Positions 1 through 6,372 are shown, numbered from the stretch's first letter. The stretch: DNA of 6,431 bases from Iamia sp964643485 (GCA_964643485.1 CAZXRA010000240.1:1-6431); one strand, 5' to 3'. Program-made: numbers and translations. The notes: generated from the sequence alone by a model not told the origin.

Positions 1-496
1 TGACCGAGACGATCGTCTCGGACCGAGGGTGGTTCCGGGCGAAGGCCTGGACCGTCTTCTCCATCAGAGCCTTCGACATCCCCATGGCGTTCACCGGGTA
101 GACCGCCTTGTCGGTGCTGAGGCACACGACCGAGCGCACCCCGTTGGCGGCGGCCGCGTCGAGCACGTTCTGGCTGCCGAGGACGTTGGTCTTCACCGCC
201 TGCTGGGGGAAGAACTCGCACGAGGGGACCTGCTTGAGCGCCGCGGCGTGGAAGACGTGGTCGACCCCCACGAAGGCGGAGTGCACGCTGTCGATGTCGC
301 GGACGTCTCCGAGGAAGAAGCGCAGTCGGGAGTCCGAGAACTGTCGGCGCATCTCGTCCTGCTTGGCCTCGTCGCGCGACAGGATGTGCACGGCGGCGAC
401 GTCCCGGGAGAGGAGGTGGCGGGCCATCGTCGATCCGAACGACCCCGTGCCCCCCGTGATAGCGACGGTCGCGCCGGCGACAGCCTCGAGACCCAC
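1..496 (-). CDS. capE: CapE/WbjB-type UDP-GlcNAc 4,6-dehydratase, partial (C-terminus beyond window)
   Basis: Reading leftwards from a GTG at 496-494, 165 codons stay open to the window edge, so only the N-terminal half is present. Seen: Rossmann motif TGGTGSFG (residues 14-21), SRDE after beta-2 (40-43), GDVRD (63-67), FHAAALKQVPSCEFFP (82-97), AVKTN (100-104), STDKA (127-131) and MGMSK (138-142), where Met stands in place of the usual SDR catalytic Tyr of YxxxK. Known of the family: CapE/WbjB enzymes use NADP to remove water from UDP-GlcNAc with C5 inversion, giving the 4-keto-6-deoxy-L-arabino sugar, the first step to UDP-L-FucNAc. The protein lacks an N-terminal membrane domain, unlike the PglF homologue at 4525-6369, so it is a soluble cytoplasmic enzyme. 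The GTG is preferred because GAGGGAGA lies just upstream and the first strand begins about 10 residues in. Downstream capF/capG-like genes would be expected to the left but are not visible. A PseB-type dehydratase is the main alternative; the long match around PSCEFFP and NAMGxSK favours CapE. Confidence 0.9.
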   Translation of the reverse strand, partial: MGLEAVAGATVAITGGTGSFGSTMARHLLSRDVAAVHILSRDEAKQDEMRRQFSDSRLRFFLGDVRDIDSVHSAFVGVDHVFHAAALKQVPSCEFFPQQAVKTNVLGSQNVLDAAAANGVRSVVCLSTDKAVYPVNAMGMSKALMEKTVQAFARNHPRSETIVSV

Positions 497-500
497 GTGT

Positions 501-508
501 TCTCCCTC
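501..508 (-). promoter_or_regulatory. Shine-Dalgarno site of the capE-like gene
   Basis: On the minus strand GAGGGAGA ends four bases before the GTG start at 496. This is the clearest ribosome binding site in the window and fixes the start of the partial dehydratase. Confidence 0.7.
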
Positions 509-541
509 TTGTGTCGCGATGGACTGGTCGGGTGGAGCGTC

Positions 542-568
542 GTCGACGCGTCGACCACCGGGTGGTCG
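542..568. repeat. Two overlapping inverted repeats in the divergent intergenic region (possible operator)
   Basis: GTCGACGCGTCGAC (542-555) is a perfect 14-base palindrome. It overlaps a second perfect inverted repeat with arms CGACCACC (552-559) and GGTGGTCG (561-568) around a single central G. Both lie in the 228-base gap between the leftward capE-like gene and the rightward glycosyltransferase. They adjoin the AT-richer patch where the candidate promoters sit, so a regulator bound here could act on both directions. The symmetry is seen directly; the operator role is inference. An RNA hairpin in the capE leader is an alternative. Confidence 0.4.
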
Positions 569-597
569 CATCCTAAACATGCCCGCCGGGGGGTCCG
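551..597. promoter_or_regulatory. Candidate divergent promoters
   Basis: The only AT-richer patch between the divergent genes is TCCTAAACAT (571-580). Rightwards, TCGACC (551-556), a 17-base spacer and TAAACA (574-579) give weak -35/-10 matches and would leave a leader of roughly 140 bases before the GTG at 725. Leftwards, the complement of 570-575 reads TAGGAT, an actinobacterial-style -10, with only a poor -35 (CGGACC, complement of 592-597) 16 bases upstream. The remaining gap (598-724) is GC-rich. The complementary arms GCCCGCCG (581-588) and CGGCGGGG (609-616) could form a leader hairpin. I see no coding signal there. Promoter assignment is tentative. Confidence 0.28.
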
Positions 598-724
598 GCC
601 ACCCGGGTCGGCGGGGCTTGCGCCCGCTCACCGGCGTGGGCGAACGTGTGCAGGTGGGAGCAGCGGGCGATCGGGGCAGGTCCGGGCGGCGCAACGTCGG
701 CTCGCCTGACGCCGTCGTCGCCCG

Positions 725-1984
725 GTGAGGGTCGCCTGCATCAGCCAGTGGTGGGAGCCTGAGCCGGCGGCCATCGTCTCCTCGCTCGGCCGCGAACTGG
801 CGCGTCGCCACGACGTCACGGTGCTGACCGGCTTCCCGAACTACCCGGCAGGACGGGTCTACGACGGCTACCAGCAGCGATGGCGGTCGATCGAGGACCG
901 TGGTGGACACCGGCTCGTCCGCGTTCCCCTCTATGCCAGCCACGACGCATCGGTCGTCCGCCGCACGATGAACTACGTGTCGTTCGCGGCCTCGGCCTCG
1001 GCCATCGGACTCCCACACCTCCGACGCCCCGATGTGGCCTACGTGTACCACCCCCCGCTCACCACGGTCCTCCCGGCGTGGTTGTTGCGTCGGACGCGCT
1101 CCGTGCCGTTCGTCCTGCACGTCCAGGATCTCTGGCCCGAGAGCGTGGTCCGGTCCGACATGGCCGGTGGGGCCCACCAGAAGCGCCGGATGGAGCGCCT
1201 CTTGTCGCGGGCGTGCCTGGCCGCGTACCGGGCTGCGGCCCACATCGTCGTCATCTCGCCGGGGTTTCGTGACACCTTGGTCGAGCGGGGGGTTCCCCCG
1301 GACAAGATCTCCGTCGTGCTCAACTGGGCGGACGATGACCTCTTCTTTCCGCAGCCTGCCGACCCCGAGGTCAGGGCGCTCCTCGGCCCCGCCGATCGTC
1401 GCATCCTGCTGTACGCCGGCAACTTCGGCCACTTCCAGGGCCTCGACCGGCTGGTCGACGCGATGGCCTCGTTGCAGGGCACGTCGCTCCACCTGGCGCT
1501 GATGGGTGACGGAGTGGCCCGCCCCCGGATCGAGGAGCTCGTCGCCAGTACCGGAGCGGACAACGTCACGCTCCTGCCGCCGTGCTCGCTCCTGGACTCG
1601 CCCCGGTTCCTCGCCGCGGCCGATGCGCACTGCATCACCCTCGTCGATGAGCCATTCTTCGCCGTGACGATCCCCGGGAAGACCCAGGTGGCCATGGCGA
1701 TGGAGAGGTTCGCGCTGATGGCGGTGCGGGGCGACGCCGCCGACCTCGTCACCCGCGCCGGCGCGGGGCTGGCCGTGCTGCCGGACGAGGACTCGATCCG
1801 ACGAGGCCTTCACGAGCTGGAGGCGATGCCGGAGGACGAGTTGCGCCGTCGGGCGAGGACGGGGCGCACCTTCTACGAGGAGAATCTGTCGCTCGGAGTG
1901 GCGACCGCCCGGTTCGAGGGGATCCTGTCGGCCGCGGCCTCCCCGGCCGACAGTGTCGGTGCGTCCCTGGGGGGGCCCTCATGA
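725..1984 (+). CDS. WbuB-like family 4 glycosyltransferase (predicted L-FucNAc or related aminosugar transferase)
   Basis: This 419-residue GT-B enzyme should transfer a sugar from a UDP donor to an undecaprenyl-PP-linked acceptor at the inner face of the membrane. The N-terminal domain starts with ISQWWEPEP (6-14), the usual WbuB-like opening, followed by VLTGFPNYP (33-41) and HVQDLWPES (132-140). The C-terminal donor-binding domain shows YAGNFGHFQGL (230-240), LMGDG (259-263), VTIPGKTQ (314-321) and GDAADLV (336-342). There is no signal peptide. The GTG at 725 is the only start that keeps the conserved N-terminus, because a TGA lies in frame at 707-709. No good Shine-Dalgarno is seen, so leaderless or weakly primed translation is possible. 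The gene overlaps the next by four bases (ATGA). The family includes L-FucNAc transferases, and a capE-like gene lies next door, so L-FucNAc is the favoured donor by inference. Residues 327-329 read ERF where relatives usually have a G-[KR]-P turn. Family assignment is firm; the sugar is not. Confidence 0.88.
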   Translation: MRVACISQWWEPEPAAIVSSLGRELARRHDVTVLTGFPNYPAGRVYDGYQQRWRSIEDRGGHRLVRVPLYASHDASVVRRTMNYVSFAASASAIGLPHLRRPDVAYVYHPPLTTVLPAWLLRRTRSVPFVLHVQDLWPESVVRSDMAGGAHQKRRMERLLSRACLAAYRAAAHIVVISPGFRDTLVERGVPPDKISVVLNWADDDLFFPQPADPEVRALLGPADRRILLYAGNFGHFQGLDRLVDAMASLQGTSLHLALMGDGVARPRIEELVASTGADNVTLLPPCSLLDSPRFLAAADAHCITLVDEPFFAVTIPGKTQVAMAMERFALMAVRGDAADLVTRAGAGLAVLPDEDSIRRGLHELEAMPEDELRRRARTGRTFYEENLSLGVATARFEGILSAAASPADSVGASLGGPS

Positions 1985-2637
1985 CGGCCGACGCGGACCT
2001 TGTCGGCCTGGTGATCATCGGCGCCGGCGGCTTCGGGCGCGAGGTGGCCGACGTGGCGCAAGCCCGTGAGGGCGCCACAGCGTCGATGCGGCTCCTCGGC
2101 TTCGTGGACGACGGCACCCCCGACGACACGCTGCTGCGGCGGCAAGGCGTCCCGCTCCTCGGCACGACGGCCGAACTGGCGCGCTGGAGCACCTCGCGCT
2201 TCGTCGTGGCCATCGCCGACCCTGCCGTCCGGCGCCGCCTCGACGCCGTCGCCCTGGCCGCCGGCCTCGAGCCGGCCTCGCTCCTGCACCCGACGGCGGT
2301 CCTCGGCTCGGACCTCCGCCTCGGTCCGGGCTTGATCATGGCGGCCCACACCTCGATCACGACGAACGTGGATGTGGGTCGCCATGTCCACATGGATCGC
2401 AACGTGACCGTCGGTCACGACAGCACGCTCGGCGACTACGTCACCCTGCACCCGGGCGCGACCCTCTCCGGCAACGTGACCGTCGGAGACGGGGCCACGA
2501 TCGGGAGCAACGCTGTCGTCCTGCCCGGAGTGTCGCTCGGAGCGGGCGTGACCGTCGGTGCCGGGGCAGCCGTGCTCTCCGACGTGGGCGACGGCGAGAC
2601 GGTCGCGGGCGTCCCCGCTCGGCGCCTGCGCCGCTGA
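1981..2637 (+). CDS. pglD: PglD/NeuD-family UDP-4-amino-sugar N-acetyltransferase
   Basis: The 218-residue product has the two-part build of the PglD/NeuD family. An N-terminal Rossmann-like domain carries VIIGAGGFGRE (11-21) and FVDD (41-44). A C-terminal left-handed beta-helix of hexapeptide repeats follows (about 103-200), ending in VAGVPARRLRR (208-218). His146 in NVTVGHD (141-147) matches the catalytic histidine of PglD, which is followed by an acidic residue; here it is Asp147. The expected reaction is acetyl-CoA-dependent acetylation of the C4 amine of UDP-4-amino-4,6-dideoxy-GlcNAc, giving UDP-diNAcBac in the cytoplasm. Length is close to the family norm of about 200-220. The ATG overlaps the upstream stop, and a run of seven G (1969-1975) is the only Shine-Dalgarno-like element. 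The aminotransferase that would supply the substrate is two genes downstream, which supports PglD over the NeuD sialate O-acetyltransferase alternative. Confidence 0.87.
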   Translation: MTADADLVGLVIIGAGGFGREVADVAQAREGATASMRLLGFVDDGTPDDTLLRRQGVPLLGTTAELARWSTSRFVVAIADPAVRRRLDAVALAAGLEPASLLHPTAVLGSDLRLGPGLIMAAHTSITTNVDVGRHVHMDRNVTVGHDSTLGDYVTLHPGATLSGNVTVGDGATIGSNAVVLPGVSLGAGVTVGAGAAVLSDVGDGETVAGVPARRLRR

Positions 2638-2660
2638 GGCGAAGCGCTACGGTCGACTCC

Positions 2661-3275
2661 GTGGCGCGCACAGGGGTGAGGGCGGTGGTCGACCGAGCCA
2701 TCGGGTGCCTGGGTCTCCTGGTGGCGCTTCCGTTTCTCTCCGGCCTGGCGATCTTGGTGCGGTGGCGCATGGGCTCGCCGGTGCTGTTCCGCCAAGAGCG
2801 CGCCGGGCTCTACGGCCAGCCCTTCTCGATCGTGAAGTTGCGAACGATGGTCGACGGGCGCGGGCCTGACGGCCACCCGCTGCCGGACGAGGCGCGGTTG
2901 ACGCCCCTGGGTCGGTTCCTCCGGTCGACGAGCCTCGACGAGCTGCCCGAGATCTGGAACGTCGTCCGAGGGGAGATGGTGTTGGTGGGCCCTCGCCCTC
3001 TCCCGACGAGCTATCTCGACCGGTACACGGCGGAGGAACGTCGGCGCCACGACGTCCGTCCCGGGATCACCGGGTGGGCACAGGTCAACGGTCGCAACAC
3101 GACCTCGTGGGACGAACGCCTCGCCATGGACGTCTGGTACGTCGACAACCGCTCGGTCACCCTCGACCTGCGCATCCTGGCCCGGACCGTGCTCGTGGTG
3201 CTCGGTCGGCAAGGCATCAGCGCCGACGACCACGTCACCATGCCCGAGTTGCGTGCCCCTGAGACGTCGTCGTGA
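2661..3275 (+). CDS. pglC: PglC-type phosphoglycosyl transferase (initiating sugar-1-phosphate transferase)
   Basis: This small (204-residue) bacterial sugar transferase lacks the N-terminal multi-helix region of WbaP-type enzymes, as in the monotopic PglC group. A hydrophobic segment at about 13-34 with Pro24 fits the re-entrant helix-break-helix of that group. FRQERAGL (43-50), FSIVKLRTM (55-63), LDELPE (92-97, catalytic pair Asp93-Glu94), GEMVLVGPRPL (104-114) and RPGITGWAQVNGR (133-145) follow in the expected order. The reaction is transfer of a UDP-sugar's phosphosugar to undecaprenyl phosphate through a covalent Asp intermediate, releasing UMP, on the cytoplasmic face. Neighbouring pglD, pglE and pglF make UDP-diNAcBac the likely donor. 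The GTG at 2661 lies 23 bases after pglD with no clear ribosome binding site; GTG at 2676 (residue 6) is a possible alternative start. Translation is probably coupled to pglD. Confidence 0.9.
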   Translation: MARTGVRAVVDRAIGCLGLLVALPFLSGLAILVRWRMGSPVLFRQERAGLYGQPFSIVKLRTMVDGRGPDGHPLPDEARLTPLGRFLRSTSLDELPEIWNVVRGEMVLVGPRPLPTSYLDRYTAEERRRHDVRPGITGWAQVNGRNTTSWDERLAMDVWYVDNRSVTLDLRILARTVLVVLGRQGISADDHVTMPELRAPETSS

Positions 3276-4402
3276 GCCGGATCTGGCTGTCGCCCCCGGA
3301 TGTCGTGGGGGCCGACCGAGAACAGCTCATCGCCGCTCTCGACTCGGGCTGGGTCGCCCCTGTCGGGCCAGACCTGGACGCCTTCGAAGCCGAGGTGGCG
3401 ACGGCTTGTGGGCGGCAACACGGTGTCGCCCTGTCGTCAGGGACGGCGGGGCTGCATCTCATCCTCCGGGAGCTGGGGGTGGGGCCCGGTGATGAGGTAC
3501 TGGTCTCGACCTTCACCTTCGCCGCCACGGCCAACGCCGTCTGCTACCTCGGGGCCACGCCGGTGTTCATCGACTGCGATTCCACCACGTGGCAGATGTC
3601 CCCCGTCCTCCTGGCCGAAGAGCTGGACGCGCGCCGGCGTGATGGTCGGCGCGCGCCCAAGGCCGCAGTCGTGGTCGATCTCTACGGCCAGAGCGCGGAC
3701 TACGACCACATCATCCCGCTCTTGGACGAGCACGGTGTGGGGCTTGTCGAAGATGCCGCCGAAGCGCTCGGTGCCTCCTACAAGGAGCGTCCTGCGGGAT
3801 CGTTCGGGGCTGCCGCCGTCGTGTCCTTCAACGGCAACAAGATCATCACCACCTCCGGTGGGGGCATGGTCGTCACTGACGACGAGCATGTGGCCCGTCG
3901 CTGTCGGCACCTGGCCACACAGGCACGGGAGCCTGCACCTCACTACGAGCACGTCGAAGTGGGCTACAACTACCGGCTCTCCAACCTGCTGGCCGCCTTC
4001 GGGCGGGGCCAACTCACCGATCTCGAACGTCGAGTGGCCCGGCGCCGGGAGATCAATCGCCGTTACCGCGAGAGCCTCGCCGATATCGAGGGCGTGGGCT
4101 TCATGCCCGAGGCGGACTACGGCCTTTCCACGTGGTGGCTCACCTGCATCACCCTCGATCCCTCGACCGTCGTCACCCCCGAGCAGGTCCGTCGCCATCT
4201 CGACGCCCACGACGTGGAGGCCCGCCCCACCTGGAAGCCCATGCACCTCCAGCCCGTCTACGCCGAGGCGCCGGCCCGCGTGGACGGCACCTCTGACCGC
4301 ATCTTCGCGACGGGTCTGTGCCTGCCGTCGGGCAGCTCCCTTGGCGACGGAGACCAGGATCGGGTCATCCACGAAGTGCGCGTTGCCCTCGGGCACACCT
4401 GA
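3272..4402 (+). CDS. pglE: PglE-type PLP-dependent UDP-4-keto-sugar aminotransferase (DegT/DnrJ/EryC1/StrS family)
   Basis: The 376-residue protein has the usual family length and motifs. SSGTAGLHL (55-63) binds the PLP phosphate, STFTFAATANA (79-89) follows, VEDAAEALGA (159-168) supplies Asp161 for the pyridine nitrogen, and SFNGNKIITTSGGGM (185-199) carries the internal-aldimine Lys190. GYNYRLSN (231-238) follows. The predicted reaction is glutamate-dependent amination of UDP-4-keto-6-deoxy-GlcNAc to the 4-amino sugar. The acetyltransferase and dehydratase neighbours point to the PglE role rather than PseC, ArnB or perosamine synthase, which share this fold. The GTG start overlaps the pglC stop by four bases (GTGA), which implies translational coupling. 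A 122-base non-coding gap follows, the largest between plus-strand genes here. Family is certain; exact substrate rests on context. Confidence 0.88.
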   Translation: MSRIWLSPPDVVGADREQLIAALDSGWVAPVGPDLDAFEAEVATACGRQHGVALSSGTAGLHLILRELGVGPGDEVLVSTFTFAATANAVCYLGATPVFIDCDSTTWQMSPVLLAEELDARRRDGRRAPKAAVVVDLYGQSADYDHIIPLLDEHGVGLVEDAAEALGASYKERPAGSFGAAAVVSFNGNKIITTSGGGMVVTDDEHVARRCRHLATQAREPAPHYEHVEVGYNYRLSNLLAAFGRGQLTDLERRVARRREINRRYRESLADIEGVGFMPEADYGLSTWWLTCITLDPSTVVTPEQVRRHLDAHDVEARPTWKPMHLQPVYAEAPARVDGTSDRIFATGLCLPSGSSLGDGDQDRVIHEVRVALGHT

Positions 4403-4421
4403 CGTTCCGGGCGGCGCGCGC

Positions 4422-4453
4422 GGAGAGTTCTCCTGACGGTCACCGTCACGTGA
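4422..4453. repeat. Cluster of inverted repeats upstream of pglF (possible operator or attenuator)
   Basis: Three symmetric elements lie in a row within the gap 4403-4524. GGAGA (4422-4426) pairs with TCTCC (4429-4433). TGACGGT (4434-4440) pairs with ACCGTCA (4442-4448) around one C. TCACGTGA (4446-4453) is a perfect palindrome overlapping the second. They may be binding sites for a regulator of the dehydratase gene or a stem-loop between pglE and pglF. The rest of the gap holds a GCGCGCGC tract (4414-4421), a lone TACTGT that could be a -10 (4487-4492, no convincing -35) and the pglF ribosome binding site. Confidence 0.4.
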
Positions 4454-4506
4454 TGGATGAAACCGAGTAGCAGGGCACCCGGCGGGTACTGTTCCGAACG
4501 TCCGCT

Positions 4507-4513
4507 GGAGGGG
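4507..4513 (+). promoter_or_regulatory. Shine-Dalgarno site of the pglF-like gene
   Basis: GGAGGGG lies 11 bases before the ATG at 4525, slightly longer than ideal spacing. It supports that start and shows that this gene has its own translation signal, unlike the coupled genes upstream. Confidence 0.55.
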
Positions 4514-4524
4514 CTAGGCGAGCC

Positions 4525-6369
4525 ATGACTCACGAACGAAACAGCAGGTCAACGGGGCTCTCCTACGTCCCCCCGGAGCGGGCGCGGCACGTCATCCAGG
4601 CTGTGGTCGATCCCGTCATCGCCATGCTGGCGGTGCTCATTGCCCTGTGGATGCGCTACGAGGCCGATATCCCCAGCGAGGCCCTCGACCGGCTGCCTTT
4701 GGTGCTCCTCGTCATCGGCACGGCCCAGCTCCTGGCCGGGTGGTCGCAGGGGCTCTACCTGGGGCGGTGGCGCTTCGGAGGGTTCGAAGAGGTGTGGGCG
4801 CTCGCCCGGGCCGTGGCCATGGCCAGCGCGGTCCTCCTCGTGGTCACCATCGCCTTCGAGAGCCGACCCATCCCCATCTCCGCCGTCATCGCCCAGGCTG
4901 TCCTCACCCTGCTGTTCTGCGCCTCCGTGCGCTGGTCGTGGCGGCTGGTGCTGGAGCGCTCCATGCGCCCCACCGGCGACGACCTCACCCGGGTGCTGGT
5001 CGTGGGGGCCGGCGAGGCTGGCTGGCAGCTCATCCGCTCCATGATGCGCAGCCCCGACGGGCCGTACCTCCCCGTCGCCCTCGTCGACGACGACCCGCTG
5101 AAGCGCAACCTCCGCATCCTCGGCGTGCCGGTGGTGGGCACCGGGGAAGATGTCGGTGACGTGGCCAAGGAGGTGGAAGCGACCAAGGTCGTCATCGCTC
5201 TCCCCAGCGCCGAGGGGTCCATCATCCGGGCCATTGCCGCCCGCGCCGGCGACGCCGGGCTCGAGGTTCTCGTGCTCCCCCCCGTCGCCGAGCTGCTCGG
5301 CGGGAACATCGAGGTCTCCGACGTCCGCCCCCTCACCGAGGCTGACCTCCTCGGTCGCCGCCAGATCCAGACCGACCTCGACACCATCGCCGACTACCTC
5401 ACGGGCAAGCGCGTGCTCGTCACCGGCGCCGGTGGCTCGATCGGCTCCGAGCTCTGCCGCCAGATCTATCGCTTCGCCCCGGCCGAGCTGGTGATGCTCG
5501 ACCGCGACGAGTCCGCCCTCCATTCCGTGCAGCTCTCCATCGAGGGCCGGGCCCTGCTCGACGACCGCAACCTCGTCGTCGCCGACATCCGCGAGGGCGA
5601 TCGGATGGCCGAGGTCTTCGACGAGCACCGCCCCCAGGTGGTCTTCCACGCCGCCGCCCTCAAGCACCTCACGCTCCTGGAGATGCACCCCCGCGAAGCC
5701 GTGAAGTCCAACTGCCGCGGCACGCAGAACCTCCTCGCCGAAGCCCTCCGCCACGGTGTCGACCACTTCGTGAACATCTCCACCGACAAGGCGGCCGACC
5801 CCACGAGCGTGCTCGGCTGCTCCAAGCGCATCTCCGAGCGGCTCACCGCCGAGGCGGCCACGAAGAGCGACGGCACCTACGTCAGCGTCCGCTTCGGCAA
5901 CGTCCTCGGCAGCCGGGGCTCGGTCCTCACCGCCTTCCGGGCCCAGATCGAGGCCGGCGGCCCCGTCACCGTCACCCACGCCGAGGTCACCCGCTACTTC
6001 ATGACCGTCGAAGAGGCCGTTGAGCTGGTCATCCAGGCCGGGGCCATCGGTTGCGACGGTGAAGCCCTCGTGCTCGACATGGGCGAGCCGGTGCGCATCG
6101 TCGACGTGGCCCGCCGCCTCATCGAGCAGACCCACCGCAAGATCGACATCCACTTCACCGGCCTCCGGGCCGGGGAGAAGCTCCACGAGGTGCTCCTCAG
6201 CACCGACGAGGAACCCCAGCCCTCTGCCCACCCCCTCATCTCCCGAGTCGCTGTCACCCCCCTCACGCCCTGCGAGTTGGCCAGACTCGAGGATGCGCCC
6301 GCCGACGAGGTCGTGTCCACGTTGCGGGCCCTGGCCGGTTCGCCGACCGGCTCGTCCTCCGCCAGCTGA
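4525..6369 (+). CDS. pglF: PglF/WbpM-type membrane-bound UDP-GlcNAc 4,6-dehydratase
   Basis: The 614-residue product has the full-length WbpM/CapD/PglF layout. Four hydrophobic segments (about 23-43, 57-76, 92-111, 118-135) anchor it in the membrane. A first Rossmann-like domain follows with VLVVGAGEAGWQLI (157-170) and FxD-like ALVDDD (185-190). The cytoplasmic SDR dehydratase domain then shows VLVTGAGGSIGSEL (297-310), LDRDES (325-330), ADIRE (353-357), FHAAALKH (374-381), STDKA (419-423), GCSK with Lys434, and VRFGNVLGSRGSV (455-467). The reaction is NAD(P)-dependent 4,6-dehydration of UDP-GlcNAc with retention at C5, the first step to UDP-diNAcBac. Leu430 occupies the position of the classical SDR Tyr, where relatives usually have Met; this may be a conservative swap. 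The gene has its own ribosome binding site after a 122-base gap and strong hairpins downstream, so it may be the last gene of the operon or a separate unit. It could also supply other UDP-4-keto-6-deoxy sugars such as QuiNAc or FucNAc. Confidence 0.9.
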   Translation: MTHERNSRSTGLSYVPPERARHVIQAVVDPVIAMLAVLIALWMRYEADIPSEALDRLPLVLLVIGTAQLLAGWSQGLYLGRWRFGGFEEVWALARAVAMASAVLLVVTIAFESRPIPISAVIAQAVLTLLFCASVRWSWRLVLERSMRPTGDDLTRVLVVGAGEAGWQLIRSMMRSPDGPYLPVALVDDDPLKRNLRILGVPVVGTGEDVGDVAKEVEATKVVIALPSAEGSIIRAIAARAGDAGLEVLVLPPVAELLGGNIEVSDVRPLTEADLLGRRQIQTDLDTIADYLTGKRVLVTGAGGSIGSELCRQIYRFAPAELVMLDRDESALHSVQLSIEGRALLDDRNLVVADIREGDRMAEVFDEHRPQVVFHAAALKHLTLLEMHPREAVKSNCRGTQNLLAEALRHGVDHFVNISTDKAADPTSVLGCSKRISERLTAEAATKSDGTYVSVRFGNVLGSRGSVLTAFRAQIEAGGPVTVTHAEVTRYFMTVEEAVELVIQAGAIGCDGEALVLDMGEPVRIVDVARRLIEQTHRKIDIHFTGLRAGEKLHEVLLSTDEEPQPSAHPLISRVAVTPLTPCELARLEDAPADEVVSTLRALAGSPTGSSSAS

Positions 6370-6372
6370 GGC

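Noticed and set aside
193..558. Minus-strand open frame starting at 558
   Set aside because: It is a frame-shifted shadow of the capE-like gene. The true frame starts at 496 and reads the GGTGSFG, STDK and MGMSK motifs.
29..728. Two plus-strand open frames (29-709 and 108-728) over the capE-like gene and the divergent gap
   Set aside because: They are antisense shadows of the minus-strand dehydratase. Their tails in the intergenic region show no conserved motif.
1969..1975. Run of seven G at the end of the glycosyltransferase gene, considered as a possible frameshift or slippage site
   Set aside because: Both flanking reading frames are complete and the stop/start overlap is normal. Nothing indicates a needed frame change.
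1039..2451. Minus-strand open frames opposite the glycosyltransferase and pglD
   Set aside because: They are Arg/Ser/Thr/Pro-rich shadow translations with no motif, antisense to two well-supported genes.
2343..2600. Repeated short motifs in pglD DNA (CGTGACCGTCGG-like copies)
   Set aside because: They encode the hexapeptide turns of the beta-helix (NVTVG, GVTVG), so protein structure explains them rather than a DNA repeat element.
2436..3233. Minus-strand open frame of 265 codons opposite pglC
   Set aside because: Composition is Arg/Pro/His/Ala-biased with no recognisable family. It is antisense to the clearly conserved PglC.
3300..4436. Plus-strand open frame of 378 codons overlapping almost all of pglE in another frame
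   Set aside because: The product is Ser/Pro/Arg/Thr-rich with no domain. The frame at 3272-4402 carries the PLP lysine and all family motifs.
4549..6231. Long minus-strand open frame (560 codons) antisense to the pglF-like gene
   Set aside because: Its translation is a low-complexity Gly/Asp/Glu/Val/His/Ala mix typical of the complement of GC-rich codons, with no recognisable motif. The plus strand has a full set of conserved PglF motifs.
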